A DNA stretch of 64,000 nucleotides. Origin: Streptomyces nymphaeiformis. Its GTDB lineage: Bacteria > Actinomycetota > Actinomycetes > Streptomycetales > Streptomycetaceae. Below, one piece after another: positions 33,713 to 42,188 of the stretch (position 1 is the first letter of the stretch; the number at the start of each line of letters is the position of its first letter). The notes under the pieces were generated by a model. It did no database searches. It saw only the letters and a program-made list of their open reading frames with translations, and was not told the origin of the DNA. The stretch spans positions 487,280-551,279 of the forward strand of contig NZ_JACHJY010000008.1 of NCBI RefSeq assembly GCF_014203895.1, given 5' to 3'. A program made the position numbers and the translations under genes.

Positions 33713-35164
33713 TCAGGCGACGGGTGCGGCGGACCGGTCGCCGTCGTCGGTGTCGGCGACCGGACGGACCGTCTCGGCGGGCGGGTCGGCGGTGCGCCGC
33801 ACCCATATCCAGTACAGGGCCGCGGTGACCGCGAGGCCGACGATCCACGAGATGTCGGCGCCGTCGAGCTTCTTCGTGATCGCGCCGGTGTACAGCTTCG
33901 TGGCCAGGAACGGGATCTGGACGGCGACGCCCACGACGTAACAGGTCAGCGCGGTCACGTTCCAGCGCCCGTAGCGGCCGGCGGGGTCGTACAGGGCGGG
34001 GACGTCGACGCGCTCGCGGGAGACCAGGTAGTAGTCGACCAGGTTGATCGCGCTCCACGGGGTGAACACCATCAGGATCAGGAGCACGAAGTTCTTGAAG
34101 TTGTTCAGGAAGTCGGCGCTGGCGGCGAGCGCGATGCCGACCGACACGGTGGTGAAGCCGACGATGTAGGCGGCGCGGGCCGTGGTCGAGATGCGCGAGC
34201 GGCCGTCGAAGGCGGTGACGGTCGTCAGGATCGACATGAAACCGCCGTACGCGTTGAGGCAGTTGACGGTCAGCTTGCCGACCACGATCACGAGGTAGAC
34301 GAGGAAGGCGAGGGCCGCGGGGCCGGCCAGGTCGCCGAGGAAGCCCACCTGGTCGGTGAGGAAGGCCTTGCCCGCGACGGCCGCGGTGAGCGCCCCGAGG
34401 GTCATGGCCCACTGGGAGCCGATCACGGAACCGGCGAACGTGGACCAGAACGTGGCGCGCGTGCTGGTGTCGCGTGGCAGATAACGCGAGTAGTCGGCGA
34501 CGTACGGGCCGAAGGTCAGCTGCCAGCCCGCGCCGAGCCCGACGGCGAGCAGGAACGTCGCCGTCTCGAAGCCCTTGTTCCCGACGTGCGCGCCGACGTC
34601 GTACTGGGTGAACACCCGCACGAGGAGGTAGCCGAGGCCCAGTACTCCGGCGACGGTGGCGACCCGGCCGGCGGCGTGGATGAGCCGGTAGCCGGTGACG
34701 GCGACCACGGCGGTCAGCACCCCGAAGACGAGGATGCCGATCCGGGCGTCGTCGATGTGCAGCAGCTCGGACATCGCCTGGCCGGCGAGCACGCTGCCGG
34801 TCGCGGCGAAGCCGAGGTACATGAGGATCACGAGGAGCAGCGGCAGGACCGCGCCGTGGACGCCGAACTGCGCGCGGCTGGAGATCATCTGCGGTACGCC
34901 GAGCCGTGGGCCCTGCGCGGAGTGCAGCGCCATCACGATGCCGCCGAGCACGTTGCCGATCAGCAGCGCGGGTATCGCCCACAGCGCGTCGGCGCCGAAG
35001 ACGACGGACAGCGCGCCGTCCACGATCGCGGTGATCTGCATGTTGGCGCCGAACCACAGTGTGAACTGGCTGCGCGGCGTGCCGTGTCGCTCGGCGTCGG
35101 GGATGACCTCGATGGTGCGCCTCTCCAACGAGAGCCGCTCCCGGGGTGTGTGTCGGACCGTCAT
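33713..35164 (-). CDS. NCS1-family nucleobase/cytosine permease
   Basis: A 483-residue protein with about twelve hydrophobic helices, start ATG 35164. Family markers are LWFGANMQITAIVDGAL near the N-terminus, SRAQFGVHGAVLPLLL, ADYSRYLPRDTSTRATF, and NCLNAYGGFMSI. NCS1 carriers take up purines, pyrimidines, hydantoins or thiamine precursors with a cation. It lies 29 bp after the MFS gene in a beta-glucosidase operon, an unusual partnership for a nucleobase permease. Confidence 0.9.
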   Translation of the reverse strand: MTVRHTPRERLSLERRTIEVIPDAERHGTPRSQFTLWFGANMQITAIVDGALSVVFGADALWAIPALLIGNVLGGIVMALHSAQGPRLGVPQMISSRAQFGVHGAVLPLLLVILMYLGFAATGSVLAGQAMSELLHIDDARIGILVFGVLTAVVAVTGYRLIHAAGRVATVAGVLGLGYLLVRVFTQYDVGAHVGNKGFETATFLLAVGLGAGWQLTFGPYVADYSRYLPRDTSTRATFWSTFAGSVIGSQWAMTLGALTAAVAGKAFLTDQVGFLGDLAGPAALAFLVYLVIVVGKLTVNCLNAYGGFMSILTTVTAFDGRSRISTTARAAYIVGFTTVSVGIALAASADFLNNFKNFVLLILMVFTPWSAINLVDYYLVSRERVDVPALYDPAGRYGRWNVTALTCYVVGVAVQIPFLATKLYTGAITKKLDGADISWIVGLAVTAALYWIWVRRTADPPAETVRPVADTDDGDRSAAPVA

Positions 35165-35193
35165 GCCGGAGACCCTTCCCCGCGGCGACGACG

Positions 35194-36468
35194 TCACGCC
35201 ACGCCTCGGACGCGGCGGACGAGGACGCCTCCGAGGAGGATGGCCAGGGCCGCCGTCGCGTACAGGCCGGTGTAGCCGCCGAGGTGGGCGATGACCGGCG
35301 AGGCGAGGGCGGGCGCGAGGACCTGGGGGCCGGAGTTGGCGATGTTGATGACGCCCAGGTCCTTGGCGCGGTCGGCCGCCTCGGGCAGGACCTGGGTGAC
35401 CAGGGCCTGGTCGACGGCGAGGTAGATGCCGTACCCCGCGCCGAGGACGGCCGCGGCGGCGAGCGCGGACGGCCAGGTGTGGAGCAGGGCGAGCAGCAGC
35501 GCGGCGGCGGCCATGACGACCGAACAGAGGACGACGAAGCCCTTGCGGCGCCCCGCGCGGTCGGACAGGACACCCACGGGGACGGCCGTGAGCGCGGCGC
35601 AGAGGGTGTAGACCACGGTCAGGATCAGGACGCCGGTGCCGGGGTCGTCGTAGTGGACGGCGTCGGCGAGGAAGTAGAACAGGTAGAGCGTGCCGAGCGC
35701 GTTCCCGAGGTTGATCAGGAACCGGGTGAGCCACGCCCAGCCGAAGTCGGGGTGCTGCCGGGGGCTCAGCCAGAACGAGCGGGCGAACGCGCGGCCGTCG
35801 AAGGCGGGACGCAGGGCCTCGGGCAGCGCGGGCTCGGTCTGTCGCAGGACGAAGGGGAGGGCGAGGACGACGGTGAGCACGGCGAGCGTGACGTAGCCCG
35901 ACCCGACGCCGGTGACGAGGAGCGTCGTGATCAGCGCGCCGAGGACCAGGCCGATGGACTGCGTGAGGCCCGTCCAGCCGGAGACCTGGGCGCGCTGTCC
36001 GAGCGGCACGCGGTCGGCGATCGGGGTGGTGACACCGGCCAGCATCGCGTTGAGGCCGGCCTGCGCGAGGCACCATCCGACGGCGACGCCCCACACGGTG
36101 TGCTGGGAGGCGGTGAAGGCGAGGCCCGCCGCCCCGGCGAGCGCGCCGCCGAGGATCCAGGGCCGGCGCCGGCCGAAGCGGCTCGTGGTCCGGTCCGACC
36201 ACGCGCCGGCGAGCGGGTTGGCGAGGACCGCGACCAGCGCGCCGAGGCCGGTGACCAGCGACAGGGCGGTGTTCTTGTCCTGCGGGTCGATGTGCTCCAG
36301 CTGGAGCGGCAGCAGGATCTGGATGGGCGTCATGAAGGCCATGAAGACGGCCAGGGTGGCCAGCGAGAGGCTCGCCGTCCACCCGGCCGTGACCGGGACG
36401 GTGGGCTCGGCGAGGACGGCGGCCTCGCCGGCCCCGTCCGCCGCGCCCTGCGTGCGGGCCGGGGTCAT
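35194..36468 (-). CDS. MFS/GPH-type transporter
   Basis: A 424-residue, twelve-helix major facilitator protein. It shows the A-motif after helix 2 in NPLAGAWSDRTTSRFGRRRP and its repeat GVLSDRAGRRKGFVVL. It starts at ATG 36468, overlapping the beta-glucosidase stop by ATGA, so the two are translationally coupled and the likely substrate is the glucoside hydrolysed by that enzyme. The SLATLAVFMAFMTPIQILLP start fits sugar/glycoside porters of actinobacteria. Confidence 0.88.
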   Translation of the reverse strand: MTPARTQGAADGAGEAAVLAEPTVPVTAGWTASLSLATLAVFMAFMTPIQILLPLQLEHIDPQDKNTALSLVTGLGALVAVLANPLAGAWSDRTTSRFGRRRPWILGGALAGAAGLAFTASQHTVWGVAVGWCLAQAGLNAMLAGVTTPIADRVPLGQRAQVSGWTGLTQSIGLVLGALITTLLVTGVGSGYVTLAVLTVVLALPFVLRQTEPALPEALRPAFDGRAFARSFWLSPRQHPDFGWAWLTRFLINLGNALGTLYLFYFLADAVHYDDPGTGVLILTVVYTLCAALTAVPVGVLSDRAGRRKGFVVLCSVVMAAAALLLALLHTWPSALAAAAVLGAGYGIYLAVDQALVTQVLPEAADRAKDLGVINIANSGPQVLAPALASPVIAHLGGYTGLYATAALAILLGGVLVRRVRGVA

Positions 36469-37859
36469 GAGGACGTTCGCGCCCGCTGCGAGGCGATCAG
36501 GTCCCGGTACCACGCGAAGCTCGCCCGGGGCGTGCGGCGCCCGGTGGCGAAGTCGACCTCGACCAGGCCGAAGCGCTGGTGGTACCCCTCGGCCCACTCG
36601 AAGTTGTCGAGCAGCGACCAGGTGAAGTAGCCGCGCACGTCCACCCCTCGGGCCACCGCGTCCGCGACGGCCGCGAGGTGTCCGGCGAGGTAGTCGATGC
36701 GCTCCCGGTCGTCCGTACCGGCCGGCTGCGAGCAGCCGTTCTCGGTGATCCACACGGGCGGAAGCGCGTCGCCGTAGCGGGACTTGAGGTCGGTGAGGAG
36801 CTCCGTGAGCCCGTCGGGGACGACCGGCCAGTCGAACGCCGTGCGCCGGTAGGCCTCCTGAGGCTCCGCCAGGTCGAAGGGCAGGCCCGCGGCGGGATCG
36901 GCGGGGGCGGTCACCCAGGTCGGGTTGTAGTAGTTGATCCCGAGCCCGTCGAGCGGCGCGGCGATCGTGGCGAGATCGCCGTCGCGCACCACGCCTCCCC
37001 AGCTCGGATCGGTCGTGCCGTAGGCCGAGAGGTCGGGGTAACTCCCCAGGAGGACCGGGTCGTTGAAGAGTCTGTTGTGCAGGACGTCGTACGCCGATGC
37101 CGCCACCGCGTCGACGTCGGGACGGGCGTCCGCGCGCAGGCGCACGGGCGTGCAGTTGTTGGCGATCAGGACCTGACCGTCCGGGACGGCGGCCCGCAGC
37201 GCCTCCGTCGCGAGGCCGTGGCCGAGCAGCTGGTGGTGCGCGACCGGCAGGGCGTCGAGGAGCAGGGCCCGGCCCGGGGCGTGGACGCCGAAGCCGTACC
37301 CGAAGGACATGTGCACGAAGGGCTCGTTCAGGGTGATCCACCGCTTGACCCGGTCGCCGAGCCGCTCGGCCGTCACCGCCGCGTACTCCGCGAACCGGTA
37401 CGCGGTCGCGCGGTTCAGCCACCCGCCCTCGTCCTCCAGGGCCTGCGGCAGGTCCCAGTGGAAGAGGGTCGGCGTGGGCTCGATCCCGGCGGCGAGCAGC
37501 GCGTCGACCAGCCGGTCGTAGAAGTCCAGGCCGCGCGGCTCGACCTTGCCCGCCCCGGTCGGCAGGACGCGCGGCCAGGAGATCGAGAAGCGGTACGCGT
37601 CCAGCCCGAGCCGCCGCATCAGTGCGACGTCCTCGTCGAACCGGTGGTAGTGGTCGCAGGCCGCGTCGCCGGTGTGGCCGTCGCGGACGGCTCCGGGACG
37701 CCGCACGAAGGTGTCCCAGATCGACGGCCCCTTTCCGTCCTCGTCGGCCGCGCCCTCGATCTGGTACGCGGCGGTCGAGGCGCCCCAGACGAAGTCGGCC
37801 GGGAGCTGCGGGAGTCGGGGGAGTCCGGTGGGATCGGTGGGACTGGTGGTCACGGGCAC
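36465..37859 (-). CDS. GH1 beta-glucosidase
   Basis: A 464-residue family 1 glycosidase, start GTG 37859. N-terminal signature FVWGASTAAYQIEGA; acid/base Glu179 in KRWITLNEPFVHM; nucleophile Glu373 in PVWITENGCSQ; C-terminal RGYFTWSLLDNFEWAEGY. No signal peptide, so the glucoside is imported first, consistent with the coupled transporter gene downstream. A TGAAC-N4-GTTCA palindrome lies 62 bp upstream, probably the site through which the adjacent TetR regulator controls the operon. Confidence 0.95.
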   Translation of the reverse strand: MPVTTSPTDPTGLPRLPQLPADFVWGASTAAYQIEGAADEDGKGPSIWDTFVRRPGAVRDGHTGDAACDHYHRFDEDVALMRRLGLDAYRFSISWPRVLPTGAGKVEPRGLDFYDRLVDALLAAGIEPTPTLFHWDLPQALEDEGGWLNRATAYRFAEYAAVTAERLGDRVKRWITLNEPFVHMSFGYGFGVHAPGRALLLDALPVAHHQLLGHGLATEALRAAVPDGQVLIANNCTPVRLRADARPDVDAVAASAYDVLHNRLFNDPVLLGSYPDLSAYGTTDPSWGGVVRDGDLATIAAPLDGLGINYYNPTWVTAPADPAAGLPFDLAEPQEAYRRTAFDWPVVPDGLTELLTDLKSRYGDALPPVWITENGCSQPAGTDDRERIDYLAGHLAAVADAVARGVDVRGYFTWSLLDNFEWAEGYHQRFGLVEVDFATGRRTPRASFAWYRDLIASQRARTSS

Positions 37860-37920
37860 CTGCCTTCACTGCGGCGCGCCGACTGCCGGCCTGCCGTCCG
37901 AGGTGGGCCGCAACGTAACA

Positions 37921-37934
37921 TGAACACACGTTCA
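37921..37934. promoter_or_regulatory. Operator-like palindrome TGAACACACGTTCA
   Basis: Inverted repeat TGAAC-N4-GTTCA in the 119-bp gap between the TetR gene stop and the beta-glucosidase start. Position and symmetry suit the operator of a TetR dimer or another repressor. Confidence 0.5.
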
Positions 37935-37978
37935 CGTTCTATGGCCGGGACGGGCCGGATCCACCCCCCGCCCGGCCG

Positions 37979-38635
37979 TCAGCCGCCCGTCAGCCGGCCG
38001 CGCAGGTCCTCCCAGTAGCAGTGCAGCATCCGCTTGAGCTCGTCCACGGTCTCCAGGTCCGGCTCGCCGCCGCCCTTGAACACCTCGTGCAGCACGGCGT
38101 TGGCCGCCCACACCACCATCCGCGTCGCCCGCTGCGCCCGCTCGCCGCCGGTACCGCCGGTCAGGTGCTCGATGATCCGCCGCAGGCCGTCGGCGATGAG
38201 CGCGTTGCTCGCCTCGTCCGCCCGGGCGAGCTCGGGACTGAGGTGCCGCCCGGCCCACAGCGCCATCCCGCCCGGCTGCGACCGGAACAGCTCGGTGTAG
38301 ACGTCGACCATCGTCCCCACCAGGTCGGTCAGTTCACCCGCGACGGCCCGCTCGACGAGCCCGTCGATCGCGGTCTCGAAGCCCTCCAGGTACCGCCGGC
38401 CGAGCGCGTCCACGACGGCGCTCTTGTCGGGGTGGAACTGGTAGATGCTGCCGACCGGCACGCCCGCCTCCTCGGCGATCCGCCGCATCGTCAGCGCCTC
38501 GTACCCCTCCTGGGACAGGATCCGGTCGGCCGCCACGAGGACGGCCTCGGCCCGCGCCCGGCTGCGCGCCTGCTGCGGCTGCCTGCGTACCCGCGGCCGC
38601 GCGTCCGGCTCCGGCTTCGTCGCTTCCGTCATCAC
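37979..38635 (-). CDS. TetR-family transcriptional regulator
   Basis: A 218-residue protein starting at GTG 38635 or the adjacent ATG 38632. The N-terminal HTH is typical (ILSQEGYEALTMRRIAEEAG, VPVGSIYQFHPDKSAVVDAL); the C-terminal ligand domain is helical. Located directly upstream of the beta-glucosidase/transporter operon in the same orientation, with an operator-like palindrome between, so probable repressor of that operon with a glucoside or aglycone as inducer. Confidence 0.9.
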   Translation of the reverse strand: MMTEATKPEPDARPRVRRQPQQARSRARAEAVLVAADRILSQEGYEALTMRRIAEEAGVPVGSIYQFHPDKSAVVDALGRRYLEGFETAIDGLVERAVAGELTDLVGTMVDVYTELFRSQPGGMALWAGRHLSPELARADEASNALIADGLRRIIEHLTGGTGGERAQRATRMVVWAANAVLHEVFKGGGEPDLETVDELKRMLHCYWEDLRGRLTGG

Positions 38636-38639
38636 ACGG

Positions 38640-38669
38640 TTCTATCACTAACCTGCGTTGTTCCTAGAA
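38640..38669 (-). promoter_or_regulatory. Operator-like element, copy A (TTCTA-N20-TAGAA)
   Basis: Read on the minus strand this 30-mer is TTCTA-GGAACAACG-...-ATAGAA and matches the element at 39347-39375 read on the plus strand (shared TTCTA, AACAACG, G-TT and ATAGAA). It lies between the TetR start and the HTH regulator start at 38677, so it probably overlaps the regulator's promoter. Confidence 0.5.
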
Positions 38670-38676
38670 TGGTCCC

Positions 38677-39345
38677 GTGGAGGACATCGACGCGATCGCG
38701 GTGCTGCAGGATCCTGTACGGCGCCGCCTGTACGAGTACGTGGTGGCGCAGGGCCGCGAGGTCGGGCGGAACGAGGCCGCCGAGGCGGCCGGGGTGGCGC
38801 GCACGCTCGCCGCGCACCATCTGGACAAGCTGACCGGGGCCGGGCTCCTCGAGAGCGGCAGCCGCCGGCTGTCGGGGCGCTCGGGGCCCGGGGCGGGCCG
38901 TCCCGCCAAGGTGTACGTGCGGGCGCGGGGCGAGCGCTCGGTGTCGCTGCCCGCCCGCGACTACCGCACCGCCGCCGAGCTGCTCGCCGAGGCCGCCGAG
39001 CAGGCCGGGCTCGACGCCGGGCTCTGCGCGGCGGCCCGCCGCCGGGGTGAGGCCCTGCGCGGCCCGGCGGGTCCGTGCGGCGGCCTCGACGAGGCCGTGG
39101 AGACGCTCGCGGCCCGCGGCTACGAGCCGTACCGGGAGGACGTCGAGGGGGAGGCCGCGGGTGCCGTCCGGATGCGCAACTGCCCCTTCCACGCCGTCGC
39201 CGAAAGCTTTCCGCCGCTCGTCTGCGGCATGAACCTCGCGCTGCTGGAAGGGCTGCTCGGTACGGAGGGTCCCGTGCGCGCCCGTATGGACGCCCGGCCG
39301 GGGGAGTGCTGTGTGGTGGTCGAGGCGGTGGAGGCTTCGGTCTGA
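38677..39345 (+). CDS. ArsR/SufR-like HTH regulator with cysteine cluster
   Basis: A 222-residue protein starting at GTG 38677. The N-terminal winged helix (VLQDPVRRRLYEYVVAQG, ARTLAAHHLDKLTGAGLLES) is of ArsR/DeoR type. The C-terminal third has cysteines in RMRNCPFHAVAE, PPLVCGMN and ARPGECCVVV, the spacing seen in SufR-like [Fe-S] regulators with NCPF...C...C. Binding of an iron-sulfur cluster or metal is therefore likely but inferred. The gene is flanked by two similar operator-like sites (38640 and 39347), suggesting autoregulation and control of the DUF3291 gene downstream. Confidence 0.8.
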   Translation: MEDIDAIAVLQDPVRRRLYEYVVAQGREVGRNEAAEAAGVARTLAAHHLDKLTGAGLLESGSRRLSGRSGPGAGRPAKVYVRARGERSVSLPARDYRTAAELLAEAAEQAGLDAGLCAAARRRGEALRGPAGPCGGLDEAVETLAARGYEPYREDVEGEAAGAVRMRNCPFHAVAESFPPLVCGMNLALLEGLLGTEGPVRARMDARPGECCVVVEAVEASV

Positions 39346-39346
39346 T

Positions 39347-39375
39347 TTCTAAAAACAACGATGATTGACATAGAA
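39347..39375 (+). promoter_or_regulatory. Operator-like element, copy B (TTCTA-N19-TAGAA)
   Basis: AT-rich 29-mer in front of the DUF3291 gene, beginning TTCTAAAAACAACG and ending ATAGAA. It is the counterpart of copy A and contains TTGACA, a possible -35 hexamer, at 39365-39370, so a bound protein would block or shape that promoter. Confidence 0.5.
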
Positions 39376-39400
39376 AACCGGCGCGTGCTGGGATGAGGCC

Positions 39401-39901
39401 ATGACCGCACCCACGCGCCCCGTCCACCTCGCCCAGCTCAACGTCGCACGGCTCCGTCACCCCCTCGACGACCCGCGCGTGGCGCCGTTCGTCGAGGCGC
39501 TCGACCCGGTCAACGCCGCCGCCGACGGAGCGCCCGGCTTCGTGTGGCGGCTCGTGGAGGACGGCGGGGCCGACGCCACCGGCCTGCGCCCGCTGGGCGA
39601 CGACGTCATCGTCAACCTGTCCGTGTGGGAGACCCAGGAGGCCCTGTGGGACTTCGCCTACCGCAGTGGGCACCTGGAGGTCATGCGGCAGCGGCGTGAC
39701 TGGTTCCACCGGCACGTCGAGGCGCATCTGGTGCTCTGGTGGGTGCCCGCCGGACACGTCCCCACCGTCGCCGAGGCCGTCGAACGGCTCGAGGACCTGC
39801 GGGCGCACGGACCGTCCCCGCGCGCCTTCACCTTCGCCTCCTCCTACACCGCCGCCGAGGCCGCCGAGCACGCGCCGGACGGCGACTCGGCGACGGTCTG
39901 A
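39401..39901 (+). CDS. DUF3291-family protein
   Basis: A 166-residue protein starting at ATG 39401. It has the DUF3291 pattern: HLAQLNVARLRHPLDDPRVA, NAAADGAPGFVWRL, NLSVWETQEALWDFAYRSGH and HLVLWWVPAGHVPTVAEA. The fold is an antibody-monooxygenase-like alpha+beta barrel, but no function is established for the family. Probably controlled through the operator-like site just upstream by the Cys-cluster regulator. Confidence 0.85.
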   Translation: MTAPTRPVHLAQLNVARLRHPLDDPRVAPFVEALDPVNAAADGAPGFVWRLVEDGGADATGLRPLGDDVIVNLSVWETQEALWDFAYRSGHLEVMRQRRDWFHRHVEAHLVLWWVPAGHVPTVAEAVERLEDLRAHGPSPRAFTFASSYTAAEAAEHAPDGDSATV

Positions 39902-39902
39902 G

Positions 39903-39928
39903 CCGGTCGCCGGTCGCCGGTCGCCGGC
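39903..39928. repeat. Short tandem repeat CGGTCGC
   Basis: Three and a half head-to-tail copies of a 7-bp unit lie between the convergent DUF3291 and serine-hydrolase-like genes. Simple slippage repeat; may contribute to termination. Confidence 0.6.
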
Positions 39929-39944
39929 TGACGGCCGTCGGTCC

Positions 39945-41198
39945 TCAGCCGAAGTCGGGGATGGGGTGGTCCGGAGCCAGGGCGGCCGCGATGCGCTGGG
40001 CGATCGTGTGGGCCGAGTGACCCGCCGCGGCGTTCGGCCCGTTCGTGGTCGACACCGCGATGGCGAGGCGCTCGGACGGCAGGTAGTCCTGGGACGCCGA
40101 GTACCCGAAGAACAACGGGTGCTGGGACACCCAGTCGCCCAGGACGAGCAGCCCCAGGCCGTAGTGGGTGGCCTCCGTCTGCGCGAGGCAGACCGTCGCC
40201 GGACACGTGCGGGTGGCGTGGCCCAGGCCGACCGTCCCCGGGTCCAGCAGCTCCTCGTACGACGCGGGCGAGAGCAGTCGGCCCGAGCCGATGCCGACGG
40301 CCGAGCTCGCCAGGTCGCAGATGTCGGTGGTCTCCACCGCGCCCGGAGCCGTGGTCCACGAGGGGTTCCAGAAGGTCGACTCCTCGTACCTGCCCCGGTC
40401 GGACGCGAAGGCGTGCAGGACGGGCGTGGGAATGTCGGGCGTGAAGCCGTTGCTCGTCTCGCGCAGCCCGAGCGGGCCGAGGACCTGACGCCGGAGCAGG
40501 ACGTCGAGCCGTGTGCCGGTGATCTTCTCCAGGGCGGCGCCGAGGAGCACGAAGTTGGCGTGCGAGTAGCTCCAGTTGGTGCCCGGCTCGTACCAGCGGT
40601 CCTTGCCCGTCGACAGCCGTACGAGCTCGTCGGCCGTCCACCGGCGGAACGGATCCGCCAGGACGGCCTGCTGGAACTCGGGCAGGCGCACGTAGTCGAC
40701 GAGGCCGGTGGTGGAGGCCGCCAGCATCCGCAGGGTGATCCGGTCGCCGTCCTCGAGGCCGGGCAGCCAGCGGGCGACGGGGTCGTCGAGACGCACCCTG
40801 CCCTGGTCGACGAGCCGCAGCAGCGCCGTACCCATGTAGCTGATGGCGATGTTGCCGTTGCGGAAGTGCATGGCGGGCGTGGCCGGTACGCCCGTCATCG
40901 ACTCGCCGAGCGCGGTGGTGACGAGCTCGCGGCCGTCGACGGTGACCCTCAGGATCACGGACTTGAGGTCCATCTCCGCCTTGGCCCGCTCGGCGATCCG
41001 CAGGACCTCGCGCGCCGGGCCGTGCTCGGGCGGCCCGGAGGCGACGCAGGGCCGGCCGTGGCGGGTGTCGTTCGTCGGGGCGCCGGCCGCCGCGGCCGGG
41101 GCGGCGAGGGCGAGGAGCGCGGCGACGGCGGTGACGGCGGCGCGGCGCGACCGTCGAGCGGACCGGGGCGGTCCGGACGTGGAGCGGGGTGGTCTCAT
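39945..41198 (-). CDS. Secreted class C beta-lactamase/DD-peptidase-fold protein lacking catalytic motifs
   Basis: The 417-residue protein has a twin-arginine/Sec-type signal (RRSRRAAVTAVAALLALAAPAAAA) and the full length of the serine beta-lactamase-like fold. The active-site motif expected after FR-x-G as S-x-x-K reads N116-I-A-I119 in HFRNGNIAISYMGTALLRL, so both nucleophile and general base are replaced. The second motif, normally Y-x-N, reads Y211-S-H213, and the third (H-x-G or K-T-G) is not evident near GHSAHTIAQR. The downstream fold (VDQGRVRLDDPVARWLPG, VLGPLGLRETSNG) is normal. It is therefore probably a non-catalytic binder of peptidoglycan or a partner protein. Confidence 0.85.
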   Translation of the reverse strand: MRPPRSTSGPPRSARRSRRAAVTAVAALLALAAPAAAAGAPTNDTRHGRPCVASGPPEHGPAREVLRIAERAKAEMDLKSVILRVTVDGRELVTTALGESMTGVPATPAMHFRNGNIAISYMGTALLRLVDQGRVRLDDPVARWLPGLEDGDRITLRMLAASTTGLVDYVRLPEFQQAVLADPFRRWTADELVRLSTGKDRWYEPGTNWSYSHANFVLLGAALEKITGTRLDVLLRRQVLGPLGLRETSNGFTPDIPTPVLHAFASDRGRYEESTFWNPSWTTAPGAVETTDICDLASSAVGIGSGRLLSPASYEELLDPGTVGLGHATRTCPATVCLAQTEATHYGLGLLVLGDWVSQHPLFFGYSASQDYLPSERLAIAVSTTNGPNAAAGHSAHTIAQRIAAALAPDHPIPDFG

Positions 41199-41359
41199 GG
41201 CCGGAGTATTGGCCGGTGGGGCGCCGCGCGACGCCCGAGGCGCGGCCGACCCGCACGAACATCACCCGTCAGGCCCGCGCGGCCGGTGCTCGCCCGGCCA
41301 GTGCCCGCGCGGCCGGCGCCGCCGCGGGAACGTGGTGGCGGCACCGGCAGGGGAGCGCG

Positions 41360-42055
41360 TCAGCCCGTCGTCGCGTTCACCGCGTCCTCGATCAGGTTCA
41401 CGACGTCCTCGGGCCGGGAGGCCAGGGACGCGTGGCTGGCGTCGAGTTCGACGACCTTGCGGGGGTTCATGCGCTGCGCCATGCGCCGCTGGTTGTCCGG
41501 GTGGATCGCGTGGTCCTGGGTGGACACCTGGTACCAGCTCGGCTTGGCGCGCCACGCGGGCGCGGTGACCGTGTCGCCGAAGGTGGAGGCGACCGGCGCC
41601 TTCTGGGTGACCGCCATGACCAGGGCCTCGTCTGCACCGAGGTCCTGGCAGAAGGTCTGGTGGAAGTCCTCCTTCTTGATCCACAGGTATCCGTCGGAGT
41701 CCGGGACGATGCTGTCGAATCCCGCCGGCGGCATCTGCTCGCTGATCCGGCCCGGGCTCTCGCCCGTGTCCGGCGCGAAGGCGGCGATGTAGACGAGCGC
41801 GGTGACGTTCGGCAGGCTGCCCGCCTCGGTGATGACCGCGCCGCCGTACGAGTGGCCGACCAGGACGACCGGCCCGGCGACCTGGTTGATCATCTTGCGG
41901 GTGCGTTCGGCGTCGTCGGCGAGCGAGGTGAGCGGGTTCTCGACGGCGTGGATCCGGTCGTACCCGCGCTTGTTCAGCTCGACGATGACGTTCGCCCAGT
42001 GGGCGGCGCCACCCCAGAAACCGTGGACCAGGACGATGGCGGGCTTGTCGATCAT
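41360..42055 (-). CDS. Alpha/beta hydrolase (esterase-like)
   Basis: A 231-residue hydrolase starting at ATG 42055 behind GAGGAAGAGA. It has IVLVHGFWGGAAHW (oxyanion), VVLVGHSYGGAVI (nucleophile Ser), an acidic residue in VSTQDHAIHPDNQ and His in ELDASHASLASRPEDVV. The sequence resembles small actinobacterial esterases related to plant salicylate/methyl-ester hydrolases. No signal peptide; stands alone. Confidence 0.9.
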   Translation of the reverse strand: MIDKPAIVLVHGFWGGAAHWANVIVELNKRGYDRIHAVENPLTSLADDAERTRKMINQVAGPVVLVGHSYGGAVITEAGSLPNVTALVYIAAFAPDTGESPGRISEQMPPAGFDSIVPDSDGYLWIKKEDFHQTFCQDLGADEALVMAVTQKAPVASTFGDTVTAPAWRAKPSWYQVSTQDHAIHPDNQRRMAQRMNPRKVVELDASHASLASRPEDVVNLIEDAVNATTG

Positions 42056-42188
42056 GGCTCTCTTCCTCACCGGCGGGACTCGTGTCGTGATGCGCGCATC
42101 ACTCAGAGTGATTGTGTGCTGCGGTGCCCCGCGCGGCGAGGCGCGCGGTCCGGGGGAGTGACCAGAGGGGCCGGGGGAGCGACCCGCC

